This document shows positions 19,610-31,019 of a stretch of DNA of 64,000 nt, piece by piece. Origin of the DNA: Erinaceus europaeus (lineage: Eukaryota > Chordata > Mammalia > Eulipotyphla > Erinaceidae); the NCBI RefSeq assembly GCF_950295315.1, contig NW_026647274.1, positions 1 through 64,000 of the forward strand, written 5' to 3'. The notes beneath the pieces were generated by a model. The model saw only the letters and a program-made list of their open reading frames with translations. It ran no database searches and was not told the origin of the DNA. Position numbers and translations under genes: made by a program. Every line of letters begins with the position of its first letter. Position 1 is the stretch's first letter.

Positions 19610-19885
19610 TGTACTATTGCCACCAGGTTTATTGCTAGGGCTCCGTGCCGGCACTACGAATCGACCCCTCCTGGTAGTCATTTATTCCTCCCCCCCCCCC
19701 TTCTTTAGGTAGGACAAAGAAAGAAATTGAGAGAGGACAGGGAGATAGAGATAGGGAGGGAAAGGCAGATACCTGCAGATTTGCTTCACTGCTTCTGAAG
19801 AAGAACTTTGCAGGTAGGGATCAGGGACTCAAATATGGATCCTTATACTTGGTAATATGTGCACTTAATTGGGTCAGCCCAGTCA
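19610..19885 (-). mobile_element. diverged SINE class A-long or B-long
   Basis: The - strand copy starts at GGGCTGACCCAATTAAGTGC. On the + strand the extra 3' module reads TTTATTGCTAGGGCTCCGTG, next to a poly-C run at 19688-19700. Clearly older than the other A copies. Confidence 0.65.
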
Positions 19886-19914
19886 ACAAAAATACTTTTT
19901 AAAAGTACTCTGAC

Positions 19915-20160
19915 CTGGGAGTATGGATCAGCCTGTCAATGCCCGTAATCAGTGAGGAAGCAATTACAGAAGTCAGACCTTCCAACTTTTGCACCCCATA
20001 ATGACCTGGGTCCATACTCCCAGAGGGTTAAAGAATAGGAAAGCTATCAGGGGAGGGGATTGGATGCGGAGTTCTGATAGTGGAAATTGTGTGGAATTGT
20101 ACCCCTCTTATCCTATGGTTTTGTCAATGTTTCCATTTTGTAAATAAATTTTTTTTTTAA
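19915..20160 (+). mobile_element. R-family 3' end
   Basis: GGAGTATGGATCAGCCTGTC, GAAGCAATTACAGAAGTCAG, GTCCATACTCCCAGAGGG, AATTGTGTGGAATTGTACCC. The same blocks occur at 21640, 43690, 48190 and 50500, and inverted at 60760. Confidence 0.7.
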
Positions 20161-20177
20161 AAAAAAGAAAGAAAGAA

Positions 20178-20257
20178 AAGAGTGCATACTATAGTGCACA
20201 AAGACCCAGGTTCAAAGCCCCTGGTTCCTACCTGCAGGGGGAAAGCTTCCTGAGTGA
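20178..20257 (+). mobile_element. SINE class B fragment
   Basis: GAGTGCATACTATAGTGCAC through GGGGGAAAGCTTCCTGAGTG, then replaced by a (GAAA)n array. Confidence 0.75.
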
Positions 20258-20260
20258 TGA

Positions 20261-20304
<44 letters not shown>

Positions 20305-20350
20305 GGAAAAGAAAGAAAGAGAGAGAAAGAGAGAAAGAGGAAAAAAAGAA
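20257..20350 (+). repeat. (GAAA)n microsatellite
   Basis: Uninterrupted GAAA units to about 20300, then impure GAAAGAGA. It starts exactly where the B SINE body should continue with GTGAAGCAG, so it seems to have grown inside the SINE. Confidence 0.9.
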
Positions 20351-20390
20351 AATTTTCTCTGAAAGGCCCAAAGAAAACAAATGCCCAGGG

Positions 20391-20680
20391 AGTTGAGCGG
20401 TAGCACAGCATGTTAAGCACACATGGCACAAAACACAAGGACTGGCATAAGGATCCTGGTTCGAGCCCCCAGCTCCCCACCTGCAGAGGAGTCACTTCAC
20501 AGGCAGTGAAGCAGGTCTGCAGGTGTCTATCTTTCTCTCCCTCTTTGTCTTCCTCTCCTCTCTCCATTTCTCTCTGTCCTATCCAACAATGAGGACATCA
20601 ACAACAACAATAATAACTATCACAAAAAAACAACAAGGGCAACAAAAGGGAATAAATAAATAAGTATTAAAAAAAAAAAA
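20391..20680 (+). mobile_element. SINE class A
   Basis: Complete copy with head GGGAGTTGAGCGGTAGCACA and tail AATAAATAAATAAGTATT(A)n. Confidence 0.93.
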
Positions 20681-20699
20681 AAAAGAAAAGAAAAGAAAT

Positions 20700-21729
20700 G
20701 CCCCAAACTAATCCTGGTAGGGTTCAACAAATTACACTCAATGCTTAAACAACTGGGAGAAAGTCTAAGGTCATCAGATAATGAGAGGGTTACAAAAGTT
20801 GGATAAGGGCAAGAGACTGCCTCACTGAATAATGGCCCTTTTGGTCAATAACACACCACCACATCATCTGGGGCCCTAGTTAGGGAACCCTTGGATTCCC
20901 TCACAAAGGTGATAGACCTAGACCTCTAATGAACCCTTCTCTGCACTACCACTGGTCACTTTCATCAGGAACATCATCATAAGCCCTCTTGTGGGCCTTC
21001 CTAGGATGACAGGGAACGGCCCAGTCTCTGAAGAGAGACAGGGCTATCCTACCCTGACAATGGAAGACTGGTCCTGAAAGGAGTGCCGCGTGCAATGTTC
21101 CCAGCTGTGACCATGGGCTGTGAGCTCAGACCAATAGGGACTTAGAGGTTGCACAGGCTCTGGTGCTAAATATAAAACATATATGGGCCCCGGGTTGGGT
21201 GGATGGAGGTAAACAGTTCATTTTATCCACAGAATTTTTTCAAAAATGGGAACTACTCACTGACCTAATCCAACTTTGTAGCCCTTTTCTCTAGTCTGAC
21301 ACCATTTTCTCAGACAATATTTTTATCCAACATCAAGCTAGCTATCAAACTCAAGCAAAACTACCATTGTTATGTGCCCCTAGGAACATGCCTAAAATTG
21401 ACTTCCTAGCTTTCTTCTACCCTAAGATCCCTAATCTCATCTGCTCTATTCCTACTTTTTGGTCTCTTTTCATTAACCATTTAGTCTCACTTTATGTCCT
21501 GTCACCTTCCAGGCACCAAGTTGCAGATGCTACCAAGATTCCACACTGACTTCTCTGGGCAGACCACCTCACCAGTGTGTCCTGGAACCTCACTTTTCTG
21601 GAGCTCTGGTTCACTAGGGAAAGATAGAAATGGGCTGGGGGCATGGATCCACCTGCCAACACCCATGTCCAGCAGAGAAGCAATTACAGAAGCCAGACCT
21701 CCTACCTTCTGTACCCCAAAAAATATTTT
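20700..21729 (+). mobile_element. R-family LINE-like repeat
   Basis: About 1 kb with the same block order as 46807-48722 and, inverted, 60700-62240. The blocks are a CCTTGGATTCCC/GGTCACTTTCATCAGG region, GAAGACTGGTCCTGAAAGGA, TTCCCAGCTGTGACCATGG, CATCTGCTCTATTCCTAC, CACCAAGTTGCAGATGCTAC and CTAGGGAAAGATAGAAATGG. No coding frame. It ends where an inverted A SINE interrupts it. Confidence 0.7.
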
Positions 21730-22012
21730 TAAATATTCATTTACTTATTTTCCCTTTTGTTGCTCTTGTTGGTTTTTTGTTGTTGTTGTTGTTGTTGTTG
21801 TTGTCGTTGTTAGATAGGACAGACAGAAACAGAGAGAGGAGAGGAAGACAGAGAGGGGGAAAGAAAGACAGACACCTGCAGACCTGTTTCTCCACCTGTG
21901 AAGCGACTCTCCTGCAGGTAAGGAGGCAGGAACTCAAACTGGGATCCTTACTCCAGTTCTCACGCTTTGCAGCATGTGCACCATGTGCTGCACTACCACC
22001 CAACTCTCCCCA
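21730..22012 (-). mobile_element. SINE class A
   Basis: Complete - strand copy with a (GTT)n expansion at 21778-21803, the complement of its AAC-rich part. Confidence 0.9.
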
Positions 22013-22039
22013 AAACTACTTTGATTCATTCTCCCAGTG

Positions 22040-22395
22040 GGGAAGAAGTGATAGGAGGAAGAGGATAAGAGGGCTCTGAAATCCAGCTCTATCAGGACCC
22101 ACAGAAAGAGGAAGAAAAGGGGAGGGACATTTGGATGTAGTAGTGGTGTCATAAGTGGCTTGGAAGGGAAGAGAAGAATGGACCTGGAAGAAAAAGGGGG
22201 CAATTGTGTACAAATATAGACAGATGATTGTTGAGATGATGGTTGGCCCATGTCTGCAACCTTAGGAGAAATGCAATGGCTTGCAGTGGGAGATTGGGGA
22301 TTCAGAACTCTGGTGATGGGAACAGTGTAGAATTATATCCCCTGTTGACATGTATTTTTGTAAGCCAATATTAAATCACTAGTAAATGTTTCTAA
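22040..22395 (+). mobile_element. LINE-type 3' end
   Basis: GGGGATTCAGAACTCTGGTG, GGGAACAGTGTAGAATTATA, TTGTAAGCCAATATTAAATC, CACTAGTAAATG. The terminal block matches 48610-48720 and 54080-54190. The 5' limit is uncertain. Confidence 0.55.
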
Positions 22396-22417
22396 AAAAA
22401 TTAAAAATCTTTCTCTT

Positions 22418-22708
22418 GGGGGCTGGATGGTGGTGTACCAGGTTTAAGCGCACATTGTACAAAGTTCTAGGAGTGGTGCAAGGGTCCAGGTTCGGGCCTC
22501 TAGCTCCCCACCTGCTGGGGGTTCACTTCACAGACAGTGAAGCAGGTCTGCAGGTGTCTATCTTTCTCTTCCCCTCTCTGTTTTTCCCTCTTCTCTCAGT
22601 CCTATCCAACAACAACAGCAGAAGGGGCAAAAATGGCCTCCTGGAGCAGTGGATTTGTAGTGCAGGCACCGAGAGCCCCAGCGATAACCCTGAGAGGGAA
22701 AATAAAAA
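22418..22708 (+). mobile_element. SINE class A-long, shortened
   Basis: Normal head and body, but the AAC-rich segment is almost absent (CAACAACAACAGCAGAAGG), going straight to the 3' module GGATTTGTAGTGCAGGCACC. Confidence 0.88.
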
Positions 22709-22721
22709 TCTTAATGGGTAA

Positions 22722-22953
22722 AGAGGGTTAAGCGCAGGTGATGCAGAGCGCAAGGACTAGTGTAAGGATCCCGGTTTGAGTCTCGGCTCCCCACCTGCAG
22801 GGGAGTCACAAGCAGTGAAGCAGGTTTGTAGGTGTCTGTCTTTCTCTCCCCCTCTCTGTCTTCCCCTACTCTTTCCATTTCTCTCTGTCCCATCCAACAA
22901 CAATGATGACATCAATAACAACAATAAAACAAGGGCAACAAAAGGGGAAAAAA
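22722..22953 (+). mobile_element. SINE class A, head missing
   Basis: Starts at GAGGGTTAAGCGCAGGTGAT with a short deletion after CAGGGGAGTCAC. Tail GGCAACAAAAGGGGAAAA. Confidence 0.88.
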
Positions 22954-23039
22954 AGCTTAAAGAAAAAAAAGTATGTCTTGCAATTGCTTACATACAGAGT
23001 ATCTGGTTCCAAGGAGGTACACAGCTAATTAGGAAACAT

Positions 23040-23510
23040 TTCTGATGGGAAGCTCAGTTTACAAAGTTAAATCACAGCACACATTTTATGTCACCAAAAA
23101 TGTCCTCTTTCATATTGATGGCACATGTGTAGGGTGGAAAAGCTACTGAGGCTGCCTGAAAAGCCAAGTACACTTTTCCTCCCATGGGTTCTTGCTCTCT
23201 GCCCCACAGCGCTTCCCCTGAACAGCAGTGCTATTGTTAGTTAACAGTGATCCAGGAGCAAAGAAGTCACTTGAGAGGAATGAAGACTACCTGGTGTTCA
23301 CAGCCTGATACTAATGAGGAACATAGTACACACTACACACAGTTTAATCTAAATTCATGGATAACCCAAAATGGAGAATCTTATAGGTCAGGCCTAGGGG
23401 ACATCATCATCTTCATCTTCATCACAGTTTGTGTAATTGAGTACTAACTCAAGCCAGGCATTGTGCCAATGAGAAGAACAAAATTATTATTTCCACTGCC
23501 ATGAAAAAGG
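23040..23510. other. unique sequence, nothing recognised
   Basis: No young repeat. Near 23440 GAGTACTAACTCAAGCCAGG and CATTGTGCC vaguely resemble ancient MIR/L2 words. Confidence 0.4.
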
Positions 23511-23512
23511 AC

Positions 23513-23722
23513 TAGGAGGCCAGATGGTAGTGTGACCAGTTGATCATACATTACCAAGCACTACTTACTCCCCAAGTTCAACCCCCTAGTCCCCACCTGT
23601 GGGGAGGAGGCTTTACTTAGTGGTAAAATAGTGCTGTAGGTCTCTCTCTCCCTACCTTCTTCTTACATGTCAGTTTCTCTCTCTCTCTCTATGCAAATAA
23701 GTAAATAAATAAATAATTTTTT
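23513..23722 (+). mobile_element. SINE class B
   Basis: GGAGGCCAGATGGTAGTGTG, CCCCTAGTCCCCACCTGTGG, ATGCAAATAAGTAAATAAAT. Diverged. It marks the left edge of the SINE-poor domain around GSX2. Confidence 0.75.
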
Positions 23723-23959
23723 AGAAAAGGACTTACACTTATGCCCTCCTAAGTCACAGCCCAAGCTAAGCAGTGAATGTAATGAAAAGACTGAGGATGA
23801 GGTGGAGATGAAAAACACCTGAAGTTATTTCAGTGTCTTACTGTTCTGTCATCCCCAAAGCTCTCTCCTTGTCTCTTCTGCTTCCAGGCAAAGGCAGGCA
23901 TGCTTGTATGGCTGGAACCTTGCAAAGCATGAACAGTAGGCCCCATGGAAGCTTGTGCA

Positions 23960-24064
23960 AGGCATGAGATCTAAGCTTCCTTTGTTCTACAGGTCTCCCA
24001 AGTGCCTAGCACAGATGCTGGCATGCTGGAGCCACTATACACATGCTGGTCATTGAACGGACAA
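23960..24064 (+). mobile_element. probable L2 3' end (ancient LINE)
   Basis: CAAGTGCCTAGCACAGATGC, then GCTGGTCATTGAACGGAC, follows the L2 terminal pattern GCCTAGCACAGTGCCTGGCA ... GTGCTCAATAAATG. Diverged. Confidence 0.45.
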
Positions 24065-24360
24065 AGGATCCTGGGCAAGTGAGGAAAACTGGAGCTGGGG
24101 GAAGAGGGGACCCCAGGGTGATGCTCCCAGAGTCCCTCCTGCTAAGGGCTGAGGTGTGTGGGTTTCTTGTTGAGGATACACACACTCTCCCATGCTCCTC
24201 CATCCCCACCCCCCTTGATGCTGCATTCAACAGGCCTCCAAGAAGGTCAGGGATGATCACATCCTGGGGGGTTGGGGGTGAGGGGTGAGGGGAGGCTGCC
24301 CACAAGATGAAGGTGAAGGTGGAGGGGTTTGCAGCAGGGCTGGAGGAGCTGCATGTACTA

Positions 24361-24715
24361 GCTCACAACCATCTTCAGACTCACACAATCGCACCACCAC
24401 TCACACTCCTCACAACATGTTTTTATACACATGCACTTGCACATATTTGCACACCCTTGCACACTTCCTTTCTCACACATTCATACACCCCCTTGACAGC
24501 ACATACTTCCTCACACACTCGGCCACTCTTCTCACGTGTGGTGTCCACATAACTCTGTACTCCCCCATGCTCAGTTCTCAGATATCTACGCTCTTAACCA
24601 CTTACATACAAACACACACCCCTCACGTTACTCCTTATAGTGTCACTCTTCACACTGACAAGGTATTCTCTTCACACACCATGTGTCACACTCACACTTG
24701 TTCTCACGTTCAAGG
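24361..24715. repeat. CA/CTCACA-rich low-complexity tract
   Basis: About 350 bp of imperfect CACA, TCACAC and CACTTGCACA words without a fixed unit length. The frames across it are compositional artefacts. Confidence 0.75.
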
Positions 24716-25340
24716 TCACCCCCCCCCTACTCTGCTCCCTCTCACACTCTTTAGGCAAAGGGGGGCGGGGAGCCCAGGAGGTGGGGGAGGGGGAGGTTGG
24801 GTTTGGGTTTGGGGGCGGGGTCTTGGCTGATGGATGTGCTTTCGGATTGTGGGCTTTACTCGATCAATACTTTGGAGTTATCCTGGGAGAGGGGTAAACT
24901 GAGACCCTACTGAGAGAGAGAGAGAGAGAGAGAGACAAAGAGACAGAAAGACAGGGGCGGGGGGGGGACGGGGAAAGGGAGATATGGAAGCGAGCTGGGG
25001 AAGAATTGGGCGCTTAAGCCCATCTGTGCAGATCTAGAGAGCGAACAGCTGATCTCTTACAACTTTAGTCTGCCTAGGCAAATCATGGGGGTGGGTGTAG
25101 GAGTTTTGGGGGCAGCGTGAGTTCTGACCTCTGGGACCCGCCTGCGCGCCCTACTGGCAGTGCAGCTCCGGCTTTCCGGCTTCGCGCTTAGCAAGCCCTC
25201 AGTTTGAGTCCTTTGTCCTTTCCAGTCATATGGCCGTGGTTGCGCACTGTATATCGCTCCACTTTCAGATTTTCCTCTCCGTGAGACGAGTCAGTCATTT
25301 AACAAATATTAGCCTCACTCCAGATATATGCCATCATACT
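24716..25340. other. GC-rich unique sequence
   Basis: Poly-C and poly-G runs (24719, 24958), a (GA)n run at 24912-24935, and a short CpG-containing stretch around 25138-25190 (CCTGCGCGCCCTACTGGCAG). No promoter or exon can be supported. Confidence 0.4.
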
Positions 25341-25850
25341 CCCCCACCCCGCTGGGTTGTTGGTTTTTACTTCTTCTAGCGTTTGCCCTTCTTCTGTAGC
25401 CAGTCAACAGCGTCAGGTTGAAAGCTGTCAGGAGCTGCTTGTTGCTGGCTGTGAAAGTGACTGGGATCCATGTGGATTCAGTCGGCTAGGAAGGATCGTC
25501 AGTTTCCCCAATGAATGGGTACTCACGGGATGCACCTCGAGAAGGTCGTGGCTTTTACTGATGAGGCAGCAAAAGAGACCCAGACCCTGTTTAGGTGTAG
25601 GATGTAGTACATTGGGGAGGGACCCAGGCAGTGATGAAATGAAACAAACCAGCAGATTATATTGATTATGGTGAAGGCCTCTGAAAAGAAAGACTAAGGC
25701 TGTACAAACATCTTTCAACGTCTATTCTGAGCACAGGTGAATAAAAACAACCACATTCACTATCTTCATCCCCCAATCCCAGCTTGTGCCCTTGTAATAT
25801 GGACCACGTCAGACTGGCCTTTGTCACCATCAGTACACATTAAACGGGGA
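25341..25850. other. unique sequence, nothing recognised
   Basis: The + strand frame 25357-25665 and the overlapping - strand frame have no recognisable family. Confidence 0.35.
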
Positions 25851-25853
25851 GCA

Positions 25854-26113
25854 GGAGTCGGGAAGTAGCACAGCGAGTTAAGTGCAAGTGGTGCTAAGCA
25901 CAAGGACCAGCATAAGGATGCCTACCTGCAGGGAGGGGAGGCAGTGAAGCAGGTCTGCAGGTGTCTATCTTTCTCTCATCCTCTCTGTCTTCCCCTTCTC
26001 TCTCCATTTCTCTCTGTCCTATCCAACAACGATGACATCAATAACAACAACAATAATAACTACAACAATAAAACAAGGGCAACAAAAGGGAAAATAAACA
26101 AATATTTTTAAAA
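25854..26113 (+). mobile_element. SINE class A, B-box region deleted
   Basis: Head GGAGTCGGGAAGTAGCACAG. ATAAGGATG joins to CCTACCTGCAGG, so the B box is lost. The rest is normal. Confidence 0.9.
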
Positions 26114-26284
26114 ATGAGGAGCAGAATAAACAGTGAGTAATAAAAGTAACTAGCTCACATGGTTTTCAGAAAGAAATGGCACATTAAAGGTTTGACTTAT
26201 AGTTGGGTGCATTGTAACTGCTCAGAGATGCTAGATATTATTAGAAGATAACATTGTCTTGTGCCTAAGATGTTAAAATCTGAC

Positions 26285-26440
26285 ATTCAAAAACAACTGT
26301 GAATCCTGATACTGTCATTTCTAGCTGTGCAACCTGGATTAGGACTTTGACTTAATAAGACTTCCTAGGTCTCAGGATTCTCATCTAAGAAACAGCTATA
26401 CTAATTAATGATCCTTCATCCAGTAGAACATTAGTACAGC
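26285..26440 (+). mobile_element. MIR (ancient SINE)
   Basis: GTGAATCCTGATACTGTCAT, TTCTAGCTGTGCAACCTGG, CTCAGGATTCTCATCTAAG follow the MIR core (TAGCTGTGTGACCTTGGGCA ... CTCATCTGTAAAATG). Confidence 0.65.
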
Positions 26441-27199
26441 GCAAAGGAGGTTATAGAGGTGAGGCTCCTGGTTAGCCCCATAAAGTGATAGGTCACTGGC
26501 TCTAAAGAATATCATACAGGAGAATTTCCTGCTCTGCAAAGCAGGTCAGCAAAGCTGGAAGGCTTCTCTAGGTCAGAGGTGTGAAATTTAAGTCCCCAGG
26601 TGGAAAGTGACAGGAACAATGTCTTTAATGGAGGTGGGGAGTGGGAGGTGGTTGGAGAGTTCCCCATGATGACTCCAGCTTGATTTGGCTACTGAAAGAT
26701 AAGTACGTTTAGAAACCAGGGACTAAAGACCTATATCAGTCCTTGAAATGAGCCTAAAAACATCCCAGTTGTGTGTGTGTGTTTGTACATGCACACACAA
26801 ATACATTCCTTCTTTAAGTCTTTTGTCCAACCAAAAAGGACTCATCTTTGAATGTGTTTTGATCTACTTCTCATAAAACTACAAAGTGAAAATGGGATCA
26901 GGGCAGTGGCTCATGATAGAGGCCATGTTTGAGATGTGGAGTTCCAAGCAGTTCCTCTGGCCCTAGCTTTCACAAAAGTTAGAACAGAGGAAGGGGGCAG
27001 GGTGAGGGGCTTGTGAGAGGGAGATTCGTATGCATGTGAATAATTCACCCCTCTCCTTATACTTTCAGCTCCTCCCTCCCAACCAAACAAAAACACCATC
27101 TAGAGAAAAAGTACAGTTGAAAAAAAAAAAGTGGCAAGCGCCCAGGGCACTGGAAAGAGAGGGAGGGAGGTGGAGCATTTGCTTCAATTATCCGGATAA
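26441..27199. other. unique sequence, nothing recognised
   Basis: Repeat-free apart from a short (GT)n at 26772. No frame that can be supported. Confidence 0.4.
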
Positions 27200-27335
27200 T
27201 TGTGCCCCACCTCATACCATTGTTGTTGAAATGAAACAATATTCTATGGGATCCAATCTTGGCCTTTTCAGGCATACTCCCTGTGGTGTCTTGCACACGC
27301 TGGGCACTGAGTAGGCGCTCAATAAATTTTACTCT
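27200..27335 (+). mobile_element. L2/MIR-type 3' end (ancient)
   Basis: CTGGGCACTGAGTAGGCGCT followed by CAATAAATTTTA is the typical L2 terminus with its AATAAA. Confidence 0.55.
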
Positions 27336-27631
27336 GATGACAGAGGGGGGACTCAATGGTGGGGGAGGGTGGTTTCCCTAGGCTTCAGGATGGGGGGAAG
27401 GGATATTAATTAAAGTGGGGAGCAGGGGGCTACAAGGTAGGGATCCAGAATCCTCCTAACTCTGTTTGAATGTGCAGGGATAGCTGTTTCGGCAAGTGTG
27501 AGCAGAGCTCCTTCCCAGAAGCTACCTCCACCCCTTCTTCTCCAAGGGCCAAAATGAACTCTTGTGCCCCATGGTGAGCACAAAGGCGAATTCAGGGTTT
27601 TCAAAGGCCCATGGACTAGAAATAAAGAGTC

Positions 27632-27633
<2 letters not shown>

Positions 27634-27681
<48 letters not shown>
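27634..27681 (+). repeat. (GT)24 microsatellite
   Basis: 48 bases of uninterrupted GT. Confidence 0.97.
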
Positions 27682-27682
<1 letters not shown>

Positions 27683-27999
27683 GGGTGAGCACAACAGGGG
27701 AGGCGCATAGCCTAGTCTCTCCAAGGACTGGTCCAAGTGACTATATTGGGATTGCTGCAGGGACAATCTGGCGTTGCTTGGCCAGTGTGGGAAGGGGGTT
27801 GGGGACACTGACATGCAACTCTACCTCTTGCAGCAGGAGTCATGGCTTTTCCAGAGGCACTTGGATTTTTCATGAGCATTTGCTAACTGAAGCCTGGGCT
27901 TAAATGAGATTCTTTGAACTCTTCCCCCAAGACCGTTTGCAGGTGATAGCCTTATCTGGAGGACCCTGGCTTTCCACCCAGGCTACACATCCTCAGAAC

Positions 28000-28230
28000 A
28001 ATTGCCTCTCAGACGCCTGAAAGGCTAGTGGGCGCCCTGTTTCTGCTGAATGCACGACTCAGTTCCTCCCAAAGCTGGCGGGCTTTTGATGGGCACAATG
28101 CAAGTTACGCCCAAAGAGTGTCTCTTTGGTCAGATTGACAACGCTTGGCTTCACGTTTGCAAGTGAAATGGGCAGAAACCGGGCTGAAACTCCCACGCCA
28201 GACTCCAAAAACATCAACCTCAGCCCAGCC
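28000..28230. promoter_or_regulatory. candidate conserved non-coding element
   Basis: Repeat-free, GC-balanced DNA with a GGGCTTTTGATGGGCACAAT / ATTGACAACG core, 4.7 kb upstream of GSX2. The call rests only on position, absence of repeats and texture; conservation was not tested. Confidence 0.25.
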
Positions 28231-28489
28231 CCCAGCAGAACCCGGAATGGGAGGAGGGAAAAAGGAAGCGGGAGTCACTGAGAGGCAGCTGAAGTTGGGA
28301 GGGGGATGACAGGACAGAACCCCTATTCTCAGCAGCCTTTTAGAAAGGAGGGGGGCTTTCTCTGGCAGCCCCTCTTATTATTTATTTATTTATTTATTTA
28401 TTTTCATTTTGCTTTGCTGGCAACCTTACCCAATAAAACCCCACAAATGATAGAATTTTACTCCTTGTCTTCACCTAGGTGGCTGCTTC

Positions 28490-28650
28490 CCTCCAGCCCC
28501 TGGAAATGTGACTCCTTCATAACATCAAAATTTATGATTATTCAAATGTTGGGGACTGTGAAAAGAGAGGAAGAAAGAGAGAAAATTAATATTGCAGCTG
28601 TTCTTCTGATTAATGAGAGATAATTGCTCATGAAAAGTCACCCCTGTGGC
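28490..28650. promoter_or_regulatory. candidate GSX2 enhancer (upstream 1)
   Basis: Holds several homeodomain-type cores in 150 bp: TTTATGATTATTC, GAAAATTAATATTGC, TGATTAATGAGAGATAATTG. Repeat-free. Confidence 0.35.
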
Positions 28651-28849
28651 ATTTTGTTGTCTCCTGGATCTTTGTTCTTTTCCACTATTATTGAGGACTT
28701 TCTTGAAGACTAAGCGGTTCTTTTCAATTTTGGGGTATTCAGAAAGGGTTGCCTGGTTACAGAGAATGGGGAAATCTCGGGCTATATTGGGTAAGATGTG
28801 CCACAGACAGCAATATCACAATGCCACTCAGAGAAAAGGATGGATACAA

Positions 28850-29035
28850 GTTAACGATGCGCTTTCAATAAAACATTCATAGACTTGTTCACGCTTTGAT
28901 AATGACCTCATTAAAGGGAGCTGGGGGCAAGTAAGTCCTGTCTCCTGTTTGTGTTTGCCTAACAAAACCCAGCTTTGAGATCATTCATCCCTTTGGGAAC
29001 TAATATGAAATCAATGTAAGAGGAGCAAATAAATC
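28850..29035. promoter_or_regulatory. candidate GSX2 enhancer (upstream 2)
   Basis: CAATAAAACATTCATAGACT, TTTGATAATGACCTCATTAA and TGAAATCAATGTAAGAGG sit in repeat-free DNA next to a CpG-containing patch at 29036-29090. Confidence 0.35.
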
Positions 29036-29714
29036 CGAGGCGGCCCCGCCAACTCCTGGGCTGTCCGCCCTGCTCACGGCCTTCCGCCTTCGTTTGGAGC
29101 TGAAGAACCTTGAGCTCAGACAGTGGAGCTGAGAAGAAAAGAGTTGTGATAGAAAGTGAGGGGGTTTCCTTGGGAGGGATGTTAAGGGAGGGAAAGGCAA
29201 ACTGGGATTACAGCCAGAAAAATACAGAAGGAAAGAAAGAGGGGGGGGGAGAGAGAGAGAGAGAGAAAGGAGACTAATCATGTCACCATCCGGGACTGTA
29301 GGGTCCACTGCATCAGAAACATTAAGTCCATGCTCTTTAAGATCCCTGACTTTGCCTTTGAAAGAACTTAGGAAGAGAAAGAAGGGGGTGAGATGGGGTG
29401 GGGGGGTCAGGCCAGGTATGATGGGGAAGGGAGCTGAAAGATTTTGGGGAAAGTCATCAGCAAGAACTCAAGTCACCAGGGGGAAACTGGAGACTCCAGT
29501 TGGGGAGTTAGGAGGCAGAAAGGATGCTACTTTGATACTTTCCTTTTTCTCCTCTCTCAAATCTGAGGGTAAGGATGGGGGCGTCCTGATTGGGAGAGAT
29601 GGGTATGGAGAAAGTCAGTTCTGGTACATCTGTGATATTGTCTTGCCCTCAAGGAAGACAAAGCCACCCTCTGTCTTCCAGAGCAAGAGAGAGGAAATCA
29701 AAGGATCTCCTCCT

Positions 29715-29990
29715 TAAAAAAGAACTAATTTTCTCCTTGAATTATGAAAGTAATGGCTGAGGTAACAGCCTGTACTCTGTACCCGACAGCTTAATACCAA
29801 ATAAATCCTTCCACGTGGCTCCCCAAGTTGTGGCAATTAGAGCTCATTATAGGCTCATAAGAGCTCTCATTTCGGGGATTACTTAATGGACGATGAAATT
29901 TTATCGGACAGAATCACTGAGAAATAAAATTGTACAGCAGTGGGGGCACCATGGGGCATATTGTCAGTTCAATCACTCAAGGCTCCCTTT
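29715..29990. promoter_or_regulatory. candidate GSX2 enhancer (upstream 3)
   Basis: Dense ATTA/TAAT words (TTGAATTATGAAAGTAATGG, GGCAATTAGAGCTCATTATA, GATTACTTAATGG, ATGAAATTTTATCGG). An inverted motif GAGCTC...GAGCTC brackets GCTCATAAGAGCTC. Repeat-free. Inference only. Confidence 0.4.
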
Positions 29991-30583
29991 GGCTCAGAGG
30001 TTTGAGGTGCTGCTGCCTGGGGGAAGGGCCTGGCCTGGCAGGACCAGCTGCAAAACTGCCGGACATCCTTCCTGAAGGAGGTGGCTTTCAGGCTTGCTGT
30101 GGCTGCTTGGTTATGGTGGGACTGAAGTAGAGAAAAGAAGAGTGGGGTCTGGGAGGTCCAAAAGAAATAGAAATCTGAGAAGACAGACTAATGCAGGACA
30201 CAACCTTTAAGTACTTGCTAGTAATTTATCAAGTACCCAGCTGCCAAGATTCTCAGGTGTGATCCTGCTACAGCCCTCAGTCTGACCCCTAACTGATGCT
30301 CACCTAGGAGCCTTAAGCAGCTCTCACTTTTCTGAGAACTCCTTAGTACTTTTATGGGATGTTTCCACAATGGGTCAGAAATGAGTTAGACATTCAAGTT
30401 TCAAAATTAGGATTATCTAACAAAATGATCTGCTCATAATGGTGCAACTTCTAGCTCAGGAGGAGTAGTTTTTCCTCTGGGCATACCTATAACTCTGAGA
30501 ATACTGTCACCCAAACTGTCAGCCACACGTGGACTTTAGAAAACTTTTCACCTAACCCAGGGAGGGACAAAGGGAAAAGAAAG

Positions 30584-30609
30584 GTGTGTGTGTGTGTGTG
30601 TGTGCGTGT
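30584..30609 (+). repeat. short (GT)n
   Basis: GT repeats with one GC interruption. Confidence 0.9.
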
Positions 30610-30662
30610 TCTGTTGCAAAATGAATGGTTAAATACATATGAATATATACTGTACATTTTAT

Positions 30663-30785
30663 TCATGAGAAATGATAGGAGAAAGAACCAGACATCACTC
30701 TGGCACATGTGCTGCCGGGGATTGAACTCAGGACCTCATGCTTGAGAGTCCAATGCCGTATCCATTGTGCAACCTCCCGGACCAC
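30663..30785 (-). mobile_element. SINE class C with TSD, lone SINE near GSX2
   Basis: - strand copy with GCACATGTGCTGCCGGGGAT and CCTCATGCTTGAGAGTCC. ATACTGTACATTTTA occurs on both sides (about 30646 and 30787). It is the only young SINE between 26.1 and 36.0 kb. Confidence 0.92.
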
Positions 30786-31019
30786 TATACTGTACATTTT
30801 AAAGCAAAAAAAAAAAAAAAATCTTTGCTGTATGTCACCTAGTTGGACAGCTACCTGGAAAATATTGAGCTGTGCAAAGCACCTAATCACTAAGTCTCAG
30901 TCACTGAGCTTCCATTGTGAGCTTGAATGACTGCAGGGACTGTGCAGATCATAAGCTAGGGTGCACTGGACCAGGCAGATTGGGTTGAGACTGAGCATCT
31001 ATGCAAACCTTGTGGTGCA

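Noticed and set aside
24285..24830. 181-codon + strand frame rich in Thr, His and Ser
   Set aside because: Produced by the CACA-rich low-complexity tract.
27410..27814. Frames with (VC)n or (TH)n runs at 27.4-27.9 and 32.2-32.5 kb
   Set aside because: They are translations of GT/CA microsatellites.
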